Assembly (NCBI GenBank): GCA_020631735.1
Contig: CM036168.1
Location: 102,568,036 to 102,632,035 of the forward strand
DNA: 64,000 nt
Source: Saccharum officinarum
Taxonomy: Eukaryota > Streptophyta > Magnoliopsida > Poales > Poaceae
Reading direction: 5' to 3'
In this document: one piece after another, positions 10,051 to 20,900 of the stretch
Numbering within the stretch: the first letter of the stretch is position 1
Layout: each line of letters starts with the position of its first letter
Position numbers and translations under genes: made by a program
The notes under the pieces: model-generated
The model's database searches: none
The model's input: the letters and a program-made list of their open reading frames with translations, nothing else
Told to the model about the DNA's origin: nothing

Positions 10051-11481
10051 GTTGTAGGAGTTATATGAAAACACTTGCTGCATTATACCTGTCCTTGTCC
10101 AGATATCGTACTTAATCCTATATTAGGTTTAGGCACGTGTCAATGCTTAGCCCTGCTTAGTACGGTAGAAGTCGGGTGATTTCCGGTCATCCGCGAGATG
10201 TAGGAAGAAGTCACGAGTGGCTTTATGGCTATCGTGGATGGAACCATGCTTTAAAATGAAATTGAGACCGGGCGGGAGTTCGATAGTACAGCCGCAAGAC
10301 ACTTCACGTCTTGGGTGTGGAGCTATGCCCGTCTGAGTCGTTTAAGGACCGATTCGCTGTACGTCCTTGAGTCATGTTGAACGCAGTCTAACACTTAGTT
10401 GGCCGGATAAGTCGTTCCGACCGCGAAGCCGAGTAATGTGGTTCAGGCCGGGAATCGAATGGTAGGTTGCTTCTTGGAGGAGAGAAAGGATGTGCTTGGG
10501 GACATTGGCGTGAGACCAAGGGGGGGTTAGAGTCCCTATCACCTGGCAGAGTGTCGCCCTTGGGGTCGCGACATCATTCGGACCCGCGATTCCTGAATCA
10601 TATGACAAGGTGGCCTGTGCGACCCTGGCAGGGGTCTGCACGGTGAGTGTTAGAAATACCCCTCCAGCTGGATAGGAATTCGATTCGAATCGCCGTCGCT
10701 CCCGGTTAGTGAGCACTTGACTTAAGCAGCGGCAACGTAGATCTCATTAAATGAACTGGTGGTTAAGGGAATGATACAATGTTGCCATAATGATATACCT
10801 GCTATGGATATAATAATCATGTTGTTTGATTATAATCAAGTGCATGTTTAGTACAGGTGCTAAGATAGATGACAGGTAAATGCTAAAAATAACTGCTAGT
10901 ACAGGTTATAAGAATTTCAATTACTTATGCCTTTATGCAAAATGTTATGTCAGCTAGCCCTTGTGTAAGCCTTGCATAATCCTTGGTGTCATCTTATTTC
11001 TGGTTTTCGACGGGTAAGTCTAGCTGAGTACATTCCAGTACTCAGGGTTTATTCCCTCCTGTTGCAGATGACATGCTTTATCAGGGATTCTGCAAGACGT
11101 GTCTCCACCCTGCGGGTGACGATGACTAGATCACAAGGGTGTGATCGTCTTTATGTACTTTCCTCATGCTTTTGCGGGTTGTCGATCATCCAGACTGGCA
11201 GTATTTATTTAACTAATGTGTGTGTTATGCTTCCGCTACTTTCAAACTTGGTTTGTAATATTTGCTACTCCGTGGTGTAAACTTATTTCGGGACTACTTG
11301 TGAAATGTATCGTATGATGTTGTATGTTGAATGATGCGATCCTGGTTGTAAGCAGTTTGGTTTGAAATCCTTCGTGATTTCGATTGACTACCGGGATTAT
11401 ATGGGCTCAAGTTTGAAAATTTGAGCGCTTCGGTGCTTGTTTTCGTACTTGTGCTCTTATAATTTGGTCGGTTCTGTTACA

Positions 11482-12257
11482 GCTGGTACCGGAGCATAAT
11501 TCAACATTAAACACATCTTACGGGTAATTAAAAACAAAAAGTATTTGTTTGCGAAAAGGGTTAAACTCTAAAAATTATTTTATAGGTATGCCAGTGATCA
11601 CAACCCTTAGCCCAAATAAGGACTCTTAGGTGGCTTATTATAAAGACTAACTTGGGGGCCTTGTTTGTTTTTATTTCGTCGTCCATACGGCGTGATATTG
11701 TATGGATGCCATCCACTTGGGTGGTAATGTATGGATCAATTACCTCAACGCTCTGGTAAGTGTGAGTTGTGAGAGCATGATCGTCCAACCGGCGGTCTAG
11801 GGGAGAGTAGTTGTGGTGACTTACATCTTTACATGTGTAAACCATGTAACTATGTAAAAGCACTTAATTGTGGGAACCTTTATATCGGGTAGCTTGATAC
11901 TGAAGTATATACATTTTGGGATGTATATATGGAAAGTGTTTAAATTACTGCTTTCTTGTGTGCTTATATTGGGAATTGTTGGGCTGCAATGAAGTTTTCT
12001 GCAGGTACACTAACAGCGTAACGAGTAGACCGATAGTTTCGCTTATATGAGAGAACGTATGTATGCCACCGCCTAGCGTTAGAACTCTAGGTTTCTACTA
12101 AGGTGAGAGGACGTACGAAACGTGCATGCATCATGTTTAATTATATCATACATATCATTTACTCCCTCCTTAAAAATTTCTGTACTCCCAACTAAAGTAA
12201 ATTTCGTATCCCCTAAATGATCCTCACTTTAAGTCGTATCGTACCTTGTTGCTACAG
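11482..12257 (+). promoter_or_regulatory. Primer-binding site and untranslated leader, gypsy copy 1
   Basis: TGGTACCGGAGC at 11484-11495 sits two bases after the LTR and resembles the initiator-Met tRNA primer site used by most plant LTR elements, with two differences. The remaining roughly 760 bases have no good ORF. They end in GTTGCTACAG, a plausible splice acceptor immediately before ATG 12258. Confidence 0.75.
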
Positions 12258-12842
12258 ATGGCACGTACCAAGAGGACCGCTCGTAAGTCCACTGGGGGCA
12301 GGGCACCGCGTCACCAGCTCGCTCCACGTGAGCCACGCCCTGAGCCTACTGAGGTGGAAAGGCTGAGGGCAGAGCTGGCAGAGGTGACTGCTGCTAGGGA
12401 TGCAGCACGGCAACAACTGGAACAAGTGATTCATGATCGTGATCAAGAAACGCTTGCAGTCCAGAGGTTGACAGTGGCAAACCGCAACTGTCAACGCATG
12501 TTGGTCCGTGTGATGGAACAGAGGGATGAAGCCTGGCACGAGGAGAACGTTCTGAGAGCTCGCCAGTTTGAGCTCGAGCAACAGTTGGAGAACGCTGAAG
12601 AATACAATGATAATCTTCATGAAGAAGTGCATCGCCTGAATAACGAGCTTAATCCCCTGCTGCCTCGAAACAACAACGTTGATGAGGACATGGGTTCGGG
12701 AATCTTCATGGCTGAGGAAGATGATGAAGTAGAGGTTGATGGACCACAGGATGCCCCACCGGCAGAAGCACCAGAGGAAGAGCCTGTCAGTGATGGGGAC
12801 GGCGGGGAGATCCTTGACACTGACTCGGAGGATGATGCTTAG
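12258..12842 (+). CDS. Histone H3-tail-like coiled-coil protein of gypsy element (copy 1)
   Basis: This is an intact 194-residue ORF between the primer-binding site and gag. Residues 2-22 begin ARTKRTARKSTGGRAPR and match the histone H3 N-terminal tail at 18 of 21 positions. K4, R8, K9, S10 and T11 are kept; Q5 and K14 are Arg and K18 is His. Met-Ala at the start would normally lose Met, exposing the same Ala terminus as H3. There is no histone fold. Residues about 31-133 form a charged heptad coiled coil (VERLRAELAEV, RQFELEQQLENAEEY), and 142-194 are strongly acidic (MAEEDDEVEVDG, DTDSEDDA). I chose ATG 12258 rather than the in-frame ATG 12246 because GCTACAG before it looks like a splice acceptor and because only this start gives the H3 terminus. 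The function is unknown; it may be a histone mimic. The ORF is certain; its role is inference. Confidence 0.85.
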   Translation: MARTKRTARKSTGGRAPRHQLAPREPRPEPTEVERLRAELAEVTAARDAARQQLEQVIHDRDQETLAVQRLTVANRNCQRMLVRVMEQRDEAWHEENVLRARQFELEQQLENAEEYNDNLHEEVHRLNNELNPLLPRNNNVDEDMGSGIFMAEEDDEVEVDGPQDAPPAEAPEEEPVSDGDGGEILDTDSEDDA

Positions 12843-13499
12843 AGTAGTCATCACGTGCCTATAATGTTAGAATCGTCTTTTGTGCCCTCCCTGTGAAGGA
12901 GTGAGGCCTTGTAATAACTTGACTTGGGATGTAAGGTTGAACCGTATGTTTCCTGAATGTAGTTTGAACCTATTAATTTCGATCGCAACTTGATGACTTA
13001 TTATGTTGCGTTCGATGATGGTGTCACGGTTAGCACCCTTCGGTGCCGCGACGAAACCGAGAGCCTCTTATGGCGCGCGACATAAGGCTGTGCTGCTTGG
13101 CACGCGCAGGTATCGAGGTGGCTAGTCATGATCCACCATGGAACTCTTCATTAAGAAGTCTCTTTGTGGTCAGTTTGAAGTAGCCTTTCACAGTCAACTA
13201 AGAATCTTGAAATTAAATTCAAGTACCGGCAAAAGATCAAAAATCACGTAGATTTTAACGTAAACAGTTCAGTAACTACTGTACTCCTTGTGTGTGAGCC
13301 TTTATCAAAGTACACCTTGTTGGATTCCCTCGCATGATTGCGCCAATTGATCCGCTTGAATGGATTGTGCGGTTGTGGTGAATTATTATGCCTTAATTAT
13401 TATGAGAAGTCTATTTCATGAAGTCAGTTGGACATATTTACAATAATTCATCTACAAGTTTCCCACATCGTCAGTGCTCATTGGCTATGTATTTTGCAG
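12843..13499 (+). other. Spacer between H3-like ORF and gag, copy 1
   Basis: This is non-coding. It ends in CTATGTATTTTGCAG, a good polypyrimidine/AG splice acceptor directly before the gag ATG. The part 13200-13345 is unusually divergent from the matching part of copy 2 (29609-29745). Confidence 0.6.
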
Positions 13500-16400
13500 A
13501 TGTCGTACAATCTTCGTCGGGGTCGTGGCAATGAGGAGGAGGAACAGCCACCCCCTCCGCCACCACCTACTCCGGCTGAGCTGATGCAGACAGTGGTCGA
13601 AGGGCAGCGCATGTTGGCAGATGCTATGCGCCAGCTGGCTAACCGGGAAGCTCGTCCTGGCCGCCAGGGCCCAGAACCAAATCAGTACAGTGATTTCAAG
13701 GACTTTCTTGATACTAAGCCCCCGCTCTTTAAGGAGGCGGAGGAACCACTGCAAGCTGATGAGTGGTTGAACACTATTGAACAAAAGTTTCGCCTGCTCC
13801 GTTTGACTGATGAGTTAAAGACTGAATATGCATCTCACCAGTTACATGGTCCAGCGGGTATTTGGTGGAGCCACTATCGTTCCACATTGCCTGTAAATGT
13901 CCCTATTGCTTGGGACCAGTTCAAGGCCGCATTCCGTGGAAACTATATTCCTCCAGGTCTTATGGCAATCAAGCACACAGAGTTTATGAGGCTGTCACAA
14001 GGAAACAAAAGCCTGACTGAATACTTGCAGTCCTTCAACAACCTGGCAAGGTATGCCACAGAGTTTGTGGATACCGATGCCAAAAAGATTGCTAGCTTCA
14101 AAAGGGGCCTCGGCCCAAAGCTGATGAAGACGATGGGTACTAGCAAGTGCACTACCTTTAATGATTTTATCAGTGATGCTTTGACTCAGGAGAACAACAA
14201 TGCTATCTATTCTGCCTCTAAGAGCCGCAAAAGGGCCATTGAGGCGAGTGCTTCACAGTCTCGAGCTCCAGCTGCCCCGAGGGCTCCTCCTCGCCCTCCT
14301 GCCACAAATGCTAAGTTCCGTCCTCCACAAAAGAAGGTGCCAATGAAAACTGGGTTTCGTAAGGCATATACAGTGGCTCTGCCAAAGAGTAATGCGGGCC
14401 AAGGCAGCTCCAGTGTTCCTCCTAGCAACATGCCTTGCTGGAACTGTAACAAGCCAGACCATTGGTCCAGGAACTGTCCGTACCCTAAGAAAAATGTCAA
14501 CCAAGGTAGTCGTCAGGGACACGCCCATTATAACAGCATTGAGGAAATTCCATCTGGTGAGGTGGTCACCGCTGGTAAGTTTCTAGTTGACCAACACCCC
14601 GCAGTGGTACTTTTTGATTCAGGTGCTTCGCATTCCTTTATCAGTCCTAAGTTTGCATCTAAATTTGCACACAAGTTGCATACTGTTGAAGGTGTGAGTT
14701 ATTGTATTAGTGCTGCAAGTGGGAATATTTCCACAAACAAAGTAGTGGGGAACCTTAAGTTTGAGATAGAAGGGCGAAGTTATTCGCTTGCCCTATTGGT
14801 TTTACCTGGTTTAGACATAGATGTCATCTTGGGCATGAATTGGATGAGTCAGAATGGGGTACTCATTGACACATCCGCTCGGGTAGTTATGCTCAGAGAT
14901 CCTACAGATCAAAAGGGTTTTCTAGTACAACTTCCCAGAAAGGTTGATTTATCGGGGGAAATTCATGCTGTGCAAGCAAAGGCGTTGGCCGAAATTCCAG
15001 TAGTAAATGAGTTTCCGGACGTTTTTCCCGATGATTTGCCGGGACTCCCTCCGGATCGGGATGTGGAGTTTAAAATTGAGTTGTTGCCTGGCACGGCTCC
15101 CATCTCTAGGAGACCCTATAGGATGCCTCCAAATGAACTCGCTGAACTTAAGGTGCAATTGAATGAACTTTTGAAGAAGGGGTTGATTCGTCCTAGTTCA
15201 TCGCCGTGGGGATGCCCTGCTATCTTTGTAAAGAAGAAGGATCAGTCGTTGCGGATGTGCGTAGATTATAGACCTCTCAATGCAGTCACTGTCAAAAATA
15301 AGTACCCTCTACCGCGCATCGACATCTTGTTCGATCAGTTGTCTAAAGCTAAAGTTTTCTCCAAGATCGATCTAAGATCTGGCTACCATCAAATTAAAAT
15401 CCGACCGGAAGATGTTCCAAAGACAACCTTTTCTACCAGATACGGTCTTTATGAGTATCTTGTTATGTCTTTCGGCTTGACAAATGCCCCCGCACACTTC
15501 ATGTACTTGATGAATTCGGTGTTTATGCCTGAATTGGACAAGTTTGTGGTGGTATTTATTGATGACATCCTGGTATATTCTGTGAATGAAGAAGATCACG
15601 CTGAACATCTGCGAATAGTCCTCACAAGACTGCGTGAACATCAACTATATGCAAAGTTCAGTAAGTGCGACTTCTGGCTTCGAGAAGTACCTTTCCTTGG
15701 GCATGTGTTGTCCGATGGAGGAATTATGGTGGACCCCGCCAAGGTACAAGAAGTACTAAACTGGAAGGCTCCTATCTCGGTTCACGAGGTCCGGAGTTTT
15801 CTTGGTTTGGCTGGCTATTATCGTCGCTTCATCCCGGATTTCTCTAAAATAGCCAAGCCAATGACTCGGTTGCTGCAAAAAGACACCAGGTTTGTCTGGA
15901 CTCCTGAGTGTGATGCGGCTTTTCACCAACTGCGAACCCTCCTAACCTCAGCTCCGGTTTTGGCACAACCGGATATTGAGAAACCATTTGATGTTTATTG
16001 TGATGCCTCAGGCATAGGTTTGGGAGGTGTGTTGATGCAGGAAGGCCGAGTAATTGCATATACTTCTCGACAACTTCGGAAACATGAGGTGAATTATCCA
16101 ACGCATGACTTAGAACTAGCTGCAGTTGTTCATGCTTTGAAAGCCTGGCGACATTATCTGCTGGGAAATGTCTGCAATATCTACACCGATCATAAAAGCC
16201 TCAAATACATCTTCACTCAACCCGAGCTGAATATGCGTCAAAGAAGATGGCTCGAGTTGATTAAAGATTATAACCTTCAAGTGCACTATCATCCAGGAAA
16301 GGCAAATGTAGTTGCGGATGCTTTAAGCCGTAAGTCTCATTGCCATTCCTTAGCTGAAACTGATTTTCACCGATCTCGCCTTCTACATCCAGCAGTCTTA

Positions 16401-17695
16401 TACAACATCACTGTCAGTTGTACTCTCAAAAGCAGAATTATTGAGCTCCAAAAGACTGACACTGGTATATTCCACATCAAGCGTAAGATGAAAGAGCAAG
16501 AAACTACACAGTTTAGGATGGATGAAGAGGGTGTACTATGGTTCAAGGATAGGTTAGTTGTGCCTAAGGACCGAGAGCTTCGAAATGATATTATGTCTGA
16601 AGCACACTCCTCTAAGTTGTCCATCCATCCTGGCAGCAATAAAATGTATTATGATTTGAAGCCACTTTATTGGTGGACCAAGATGCGGAAAGAGATAGCT
16701 GCATATGTTGCTAGATGTGACACCTGTTGCAGAGTTAAAGCTGTGCACATGAAAGCTGGGCTACTTCAGCCACTTTCCATTCCAGGCTGGAAATGGGAAG
16801 AGATAAGTATGGATTTCATTGTCGGACTTCCTCCTACTGTCAAAAATCATAACTCTATTTGGGTAATTGTTGATCGTTTGACCAAATCAGCTCACTTCAT
16901 CCCAGTGAGAGTGGACTATCGTCCCACTGACTATGCTGAGTTGTACTTCAATCAGATAGTCCGGCTTCATGGGATACCTCGTACTATCGTTTCTGATCGT
17001 GGTCCCCAGTTCACTGCTCGCTTTTGGGAGCATTTGCATCACCTTCTGGGAACCAAGTTAGTGAGAAGCTCTGCTTATCACCCCAGACATCGGGACAGAC
17101 AGAACGAGTTAACCAAATCTTGGAAGATCTGTTGCGAGCATGCGTCATTTCATCCAAGGGTTCTTGGGAAAAATGGTTACCTTTAGCCGAATTCTCGTAC
17201 AATAACAGTTATCAAGAGAGTATTAAGATGGCCCCATTCGAAGCCTTGTACGGTCGAAAGTGTCGAACTCCGCTAAACTGGGTAGAAGCTGGGGAAAGAA
17301 GGTATTATGGCATTGATTTTGTCCAGGAAGCCGAGGAACAAGTCCGTACCATCCAGAAACACATGGCTGCAGCACAAGCGAGACAGAAAAGCTATGCGGA
17401 TCGTCGTAGAAAGCCACTCGAATTTGAAGTTGGAGACTTCGTTTATTTGAAAGTTTCTCCAATGAAGAGTGTCCAACGTTTTCGTGTTAAGCGGAAACTT
17501 GCACCAAGATATGTGGGTCCTTTCCAGATCATAGGCAAGAGTGGAGCTGTTGCGTACAAAATCCAGTTGCCTCCTGAGATGAGAGCCATATTCAACGTTT
17601 TCCATGTATCTCAGCTTAAAAAGTGTCTTCGAGTTCCTGAGGAACAAGTTCCTTTAGGTGATATCAGGCTGGAATCCGACCTAACCTATGAAGAA

Positions 17696-17840
17696 AAGCC
17701 AGTCCGAGTGATCGATACTCAGGAACGAGTAACTAGAAGTAAAGTGGTTAAGTGGTACAAAGTGATGTGGAGTAATCAGGGAAGTGAGAGTGATGCTACG
17801 TGGGAACGGGAGGATTATTTGCGGGATGGTTATAAAGAAT
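17696..17840 (+). other. Chromodomain-like module at integrase C-terminus (copy 1)
   Basis: The sequence runs from PVRVIDTQERVTR through YKVMWSNQGSESDATWE to YLRDGY. This is the layout of the chromodomains carried by Tekay-type chromoviruses. The central Trp is present and the first cage position is not obviously aromatic, as in the divergent group of retroelement chromodomains. Such modules are known to steer integration to heterochromatin by binding methylated H3 tails. Confidence 0.7.
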
Positions 17841-17888
17841 TCTATGAAAAATGGTACGCTTTCCAAATCTCGGGACGAGATTTTTATA

Positions 17889-17900
17889 AGGGGGGAGGGC
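17889..17900 (+). promoter_or_regulatory. Polypurine tract, gypsy copy 1
   Basis: AGGGGGGAGGGC lies immediately before the 3' LTR. It would prime plus-strand synthesis. It also encodes the last residues of the polyprotein. Confidence 0.8.
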
Positions 17901-20900
17901 TGTAACACTTCAAGTGTTTAGTCCTTAATTGCATTGCATTTGCATGGCATAAACATAAGCATGCATCATTCATGTTTGTTATTTTATGTGATGCAACACA
18001 TGTAATTTTTCTAGGGTTTGTTTGATTTATTTCATGAAGTATTTGATAGATGGTGTAACAAAAGGGTAAGGTAGCCAATCATGACCTACAACACCTTAGT
18101 TATACTTAGGGTAACATTTGGAACAAGGTTCATGTTGACCAAAATTACAAAATTGCCCTCCAAGAAAAGTTTGACCACCATTTGACCCTAGAAGGCCCTA
18201 GTTTGACCAATTAAAAAGTCTAATTTAGAGACCTTGCATGGAAGAGCACCCTTAAGCAAAGTTGTAGAGAATTTCATGAGGAACAAAAGTTCTAATATGG
18301 CCATCTCATGAAAATGATCAGAACATGCTCAAAAATGGCCCACAAGTCAGTATTAGGGCTGTTTGGGGACTTAGCAAATTTTGCTAAGTGTTGAGCTGAA
18401 AACCGTTTCACTGTACCTCACTTTAGCAACTTGTAACTCACAAACTAGGCCAAACCAGTCCTTGAGCCAATTGACAAAGTTGTTGTCCACACATAGCTCT
18501 ACAACATTGTCAATATCACCATCACCTAGTTCTAAATGTTTAGGAGATGTGGTGTCTTGAAAATGGGGTTTCAGTCGGGTTCACTGACTGAAACACGTTT
18601 CAGTTTCAAGTACACTACTTTGGAGCTCTGTAGTTTCAAATCCAGGCCGAACCAGCCCAAACTCCAATTGACAAACTTGTAGCCCTCATGTAGCTCTACA
18701 AAATTGGTGTTATCATCTTCTTCTAATTCGAACTGGTTTGGAGAAATCGGTGTTGAACTTGTCCTGTCAGTCGATGCCTTGGAGCTCTGAAACGGCACGT
18801 TCAGACACCGACGGCCGCGGCCGACCGCGTCGTGGCGCTCGGGCAGAGCCCGGTGGCCGCGTGGCGCGCGTGTTCTGCCGACGCCCCACGTCGCCTGCGA
18901 GCTCAGCGTGAAGACCAGGGCGACCGCTTCCCCCTCCATTCCATCGCCCTCCTTCCCTCTCTCATTTCCAGAGCGGAGAAAACCGGGCCGCCCTTGCCGC
19001 CCCTCTCCGGCGAGCTCGTGCCCGCTCACCACCGCATCGCAGTCCCCCAGACCTCGCCAATCTCTTCGCCTCACCACCCTCCATCTCCTTGACCCACCGA
19101 AGCCCGTGATTTGACTCGAGGTGAGCCGCATTCCTTCTTCCCCATCTCCGAGAGGTCGCCGGAGCCCGCCATGGGACCTCACCGTGGTCGGGGTGCTTCG
19201 GGTCTCTCTCCGTCCTCCCTTCCTAGCAAAATGGAACCGCCTAGCTTCGGTGAAGCTCGCACCGAGCCTGGACCGCACCGTGCATCTTCACCGGCGACGG
19301 CGCGCCGCCACCGGACACCACCGGCCGCCGCTCGCGGTGACAAGCCCCTTCCACCCCATCCCCATCCGTTCCACGAGCACCAATCGACGCACCGGGTGAC
19401 GGAGAACACGAGGCGGTGTCCGATTGGCCGAGCGAGCCCTTCTCCGGCGAGCTCGAGCTCGTCGGAGCTCGCGGGTCTCCGCCTCCCCTGTCCTCTGTCC
19501 CTGACTGCGGGGGCCCGCCTGTCAGTTGCCAAGCGCGGGCGGGACAGCCGAGCAGGCCGCGCGCGCGCGAGTCGTGGGCCGAGTTCTTCCGGGCCGGCCC
19601 AGTCATCCGAAATGAAATTCATTTTTATTATTTTGTCACTGATTTTTGTACAAGTTGGAAAAATGTAGATCTAGGGTTTTAATGATCCAAAAATCATGAG
19701 ATAAATTTTATTAGGGTCCACATGATGTGTAGTATTTTAGAAAAATATAAATCTGGAATGTGATGTTTAATTTTTAGGAGAATTTAATAGATCCTTTAAA
19801 TGTGTTTTGGAATGCATGCAAATTTGTTAAATTTATAACTTGAGCTGTAGTGTTCCATAAATCATAAAATTTGATGGGTAGGTTACTCTATGCTAGTCCT
19901 AGCTCTGGTAAAAATTTGGGCATCAGTGCTTAAGTACTTTTCAAGTTATAATGCTATCTTGTTATTCTAGGAAATACTTAAATGAATTTTTGTAATTTTT
20001 CTACATGTGCAATGTTCTTATAATTTTTGGAGAATGTCTTGGTATCTTAAAGTGTCTAAGAAAAATATGAAATCTGTTGTTTGACACTTTTCAATAGGGT
20101 TTCTTATTTATGCAAAAATCAGCCTTATTAGCTTGTGAATTTTGTGTAGGGAGTTCCTGTGAATAAAACTAGTTCAAATTTTTACAGCAGTCTCTTTTTG
20201 GGTCAAAGAGTCCTCTGTAATTTTTGTAGAATTTTGGGAGCAGTTTACATATATGTTTAAAATTCCACTTAATTACTTAAGTAAATTAAGAAATGGGTTT
20301 AAATAAATGTTCTAGGTGGGCACACCTTACTTTCTGGTGTCTTTGTGATATTTGTGAACTTGTAGTAGCATTAGTTTGGTTTTAGAGAATGTTTGCCACA
20401 TCAATAAATATTTAACCTTTGTAATTTAGGTTTTCTGGACAGCTAAGTAGTAATTCTAAATTTGGCTTTGATAAAATTGGTTGCTGGACAACCTGTAAAT
20501 ACCAAAGTTGGAGTAAACTTGATGAACTAGCTTGTGTTAAAATTGGGAAGCATTTGGCTTAGTAGTTTGAGAGTTACTGTTGTTTAAAGTGGCAGTTCAA
20601 AATCTGCTACTCTCTGTTTTGGAGAGGACAGATTCTGGAACTTGTGAAGTTTGACATGGAAAACTTAGGAGTTTGGAGTTGAGGTCTGAAAATGAATTGT
20701 AGTACATTTCTTAGGCTTTCCAGATTGTCTTAGATCATATCTTTTGGAATTATAAATCTCCAGTTGTGATAAAAACAAGTAGCTGCTGTCCAGAATGCTT
20801 ACTGTGGTGTTTTGCTGATTGTTATGGTGAGATATCCTAAGACATGCTACTTTTGTAATTGTTAGGTGTTAGGGCCTTAACTGAGGATGAGCAGCTTTAT

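Larger units (their letters stand above)
6645..11481 (+). repeat. LTR-A (4837 bp) of gypsy copy 1
   Basis: It starts TGTAACACTTCAAGTG and ends TCTGTTACA, so it has TG...CA ends. It contains an AT-rich 5' part, a GC-rich gene-like block (about 7540-8360) with a splice-donor-like GAG/GTGAGC near 7870, a long AT-rich part, a small ORF (9724-10050), and a strong donor CGG/GTAAGT at 11011-11019. By my reading it differs from LTR-D at only about six positions. Confidence 0.9.
13500..17905 (+). pseudogene. gag-pol polyprotein with chromodomain, one frameshift (copy 1)
   Basis: This is a single-frame Gag-Pol of a chromovirus. Reading from ATG 13500 ([10 protein letters not shown]): a Gag core at about residues 85-230; a CCHC knuckle near 312 ([15 protein letters not shown], with Asp where Gly is usual); an aspartic protease near 372 ([10 protein letters not shown]); reverse transcriptase at about 555-740 (catalytic FIDD near 686); RNase H from about 825 (YCDASG); and integrase at about 1040-1200 (zinc-binding H...C-x2-[17 protein letters not shown]). 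The final module is chromodomain-like, about 17696-17840. A one-base frameshift lies in integrase at about 17080-17085, after SSAYHP, and the rest continues in another frame to TAA 17903-17905. The stop lies in the first bases of LTR-B. The same break occurs in copy 2. Confidence 0.9.

Noticed and set aside
10372..10716. 114-codon minus-strand frame conserved in LTRs A, C and D
   Set aside because: It is conserved only because the LTRs are nearly identical. It has no domain, and it is antisense to the element.
12258..12842. A real host histone H3 gene inside the element
   Set aside because: Only the first 21 residues resemble H3. The alpha-N helix and histone fold are absent and are replaced by a coiled coil.
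12252..12854. 200-codon minus-strand frame opposite the H3-like ORF (also 28666-29268)
   Set aside because: It is open in both copies but exactly mirrors the sense ORF, shows no domain, and its openness follows from the sense codons. I treat it as a shadow.
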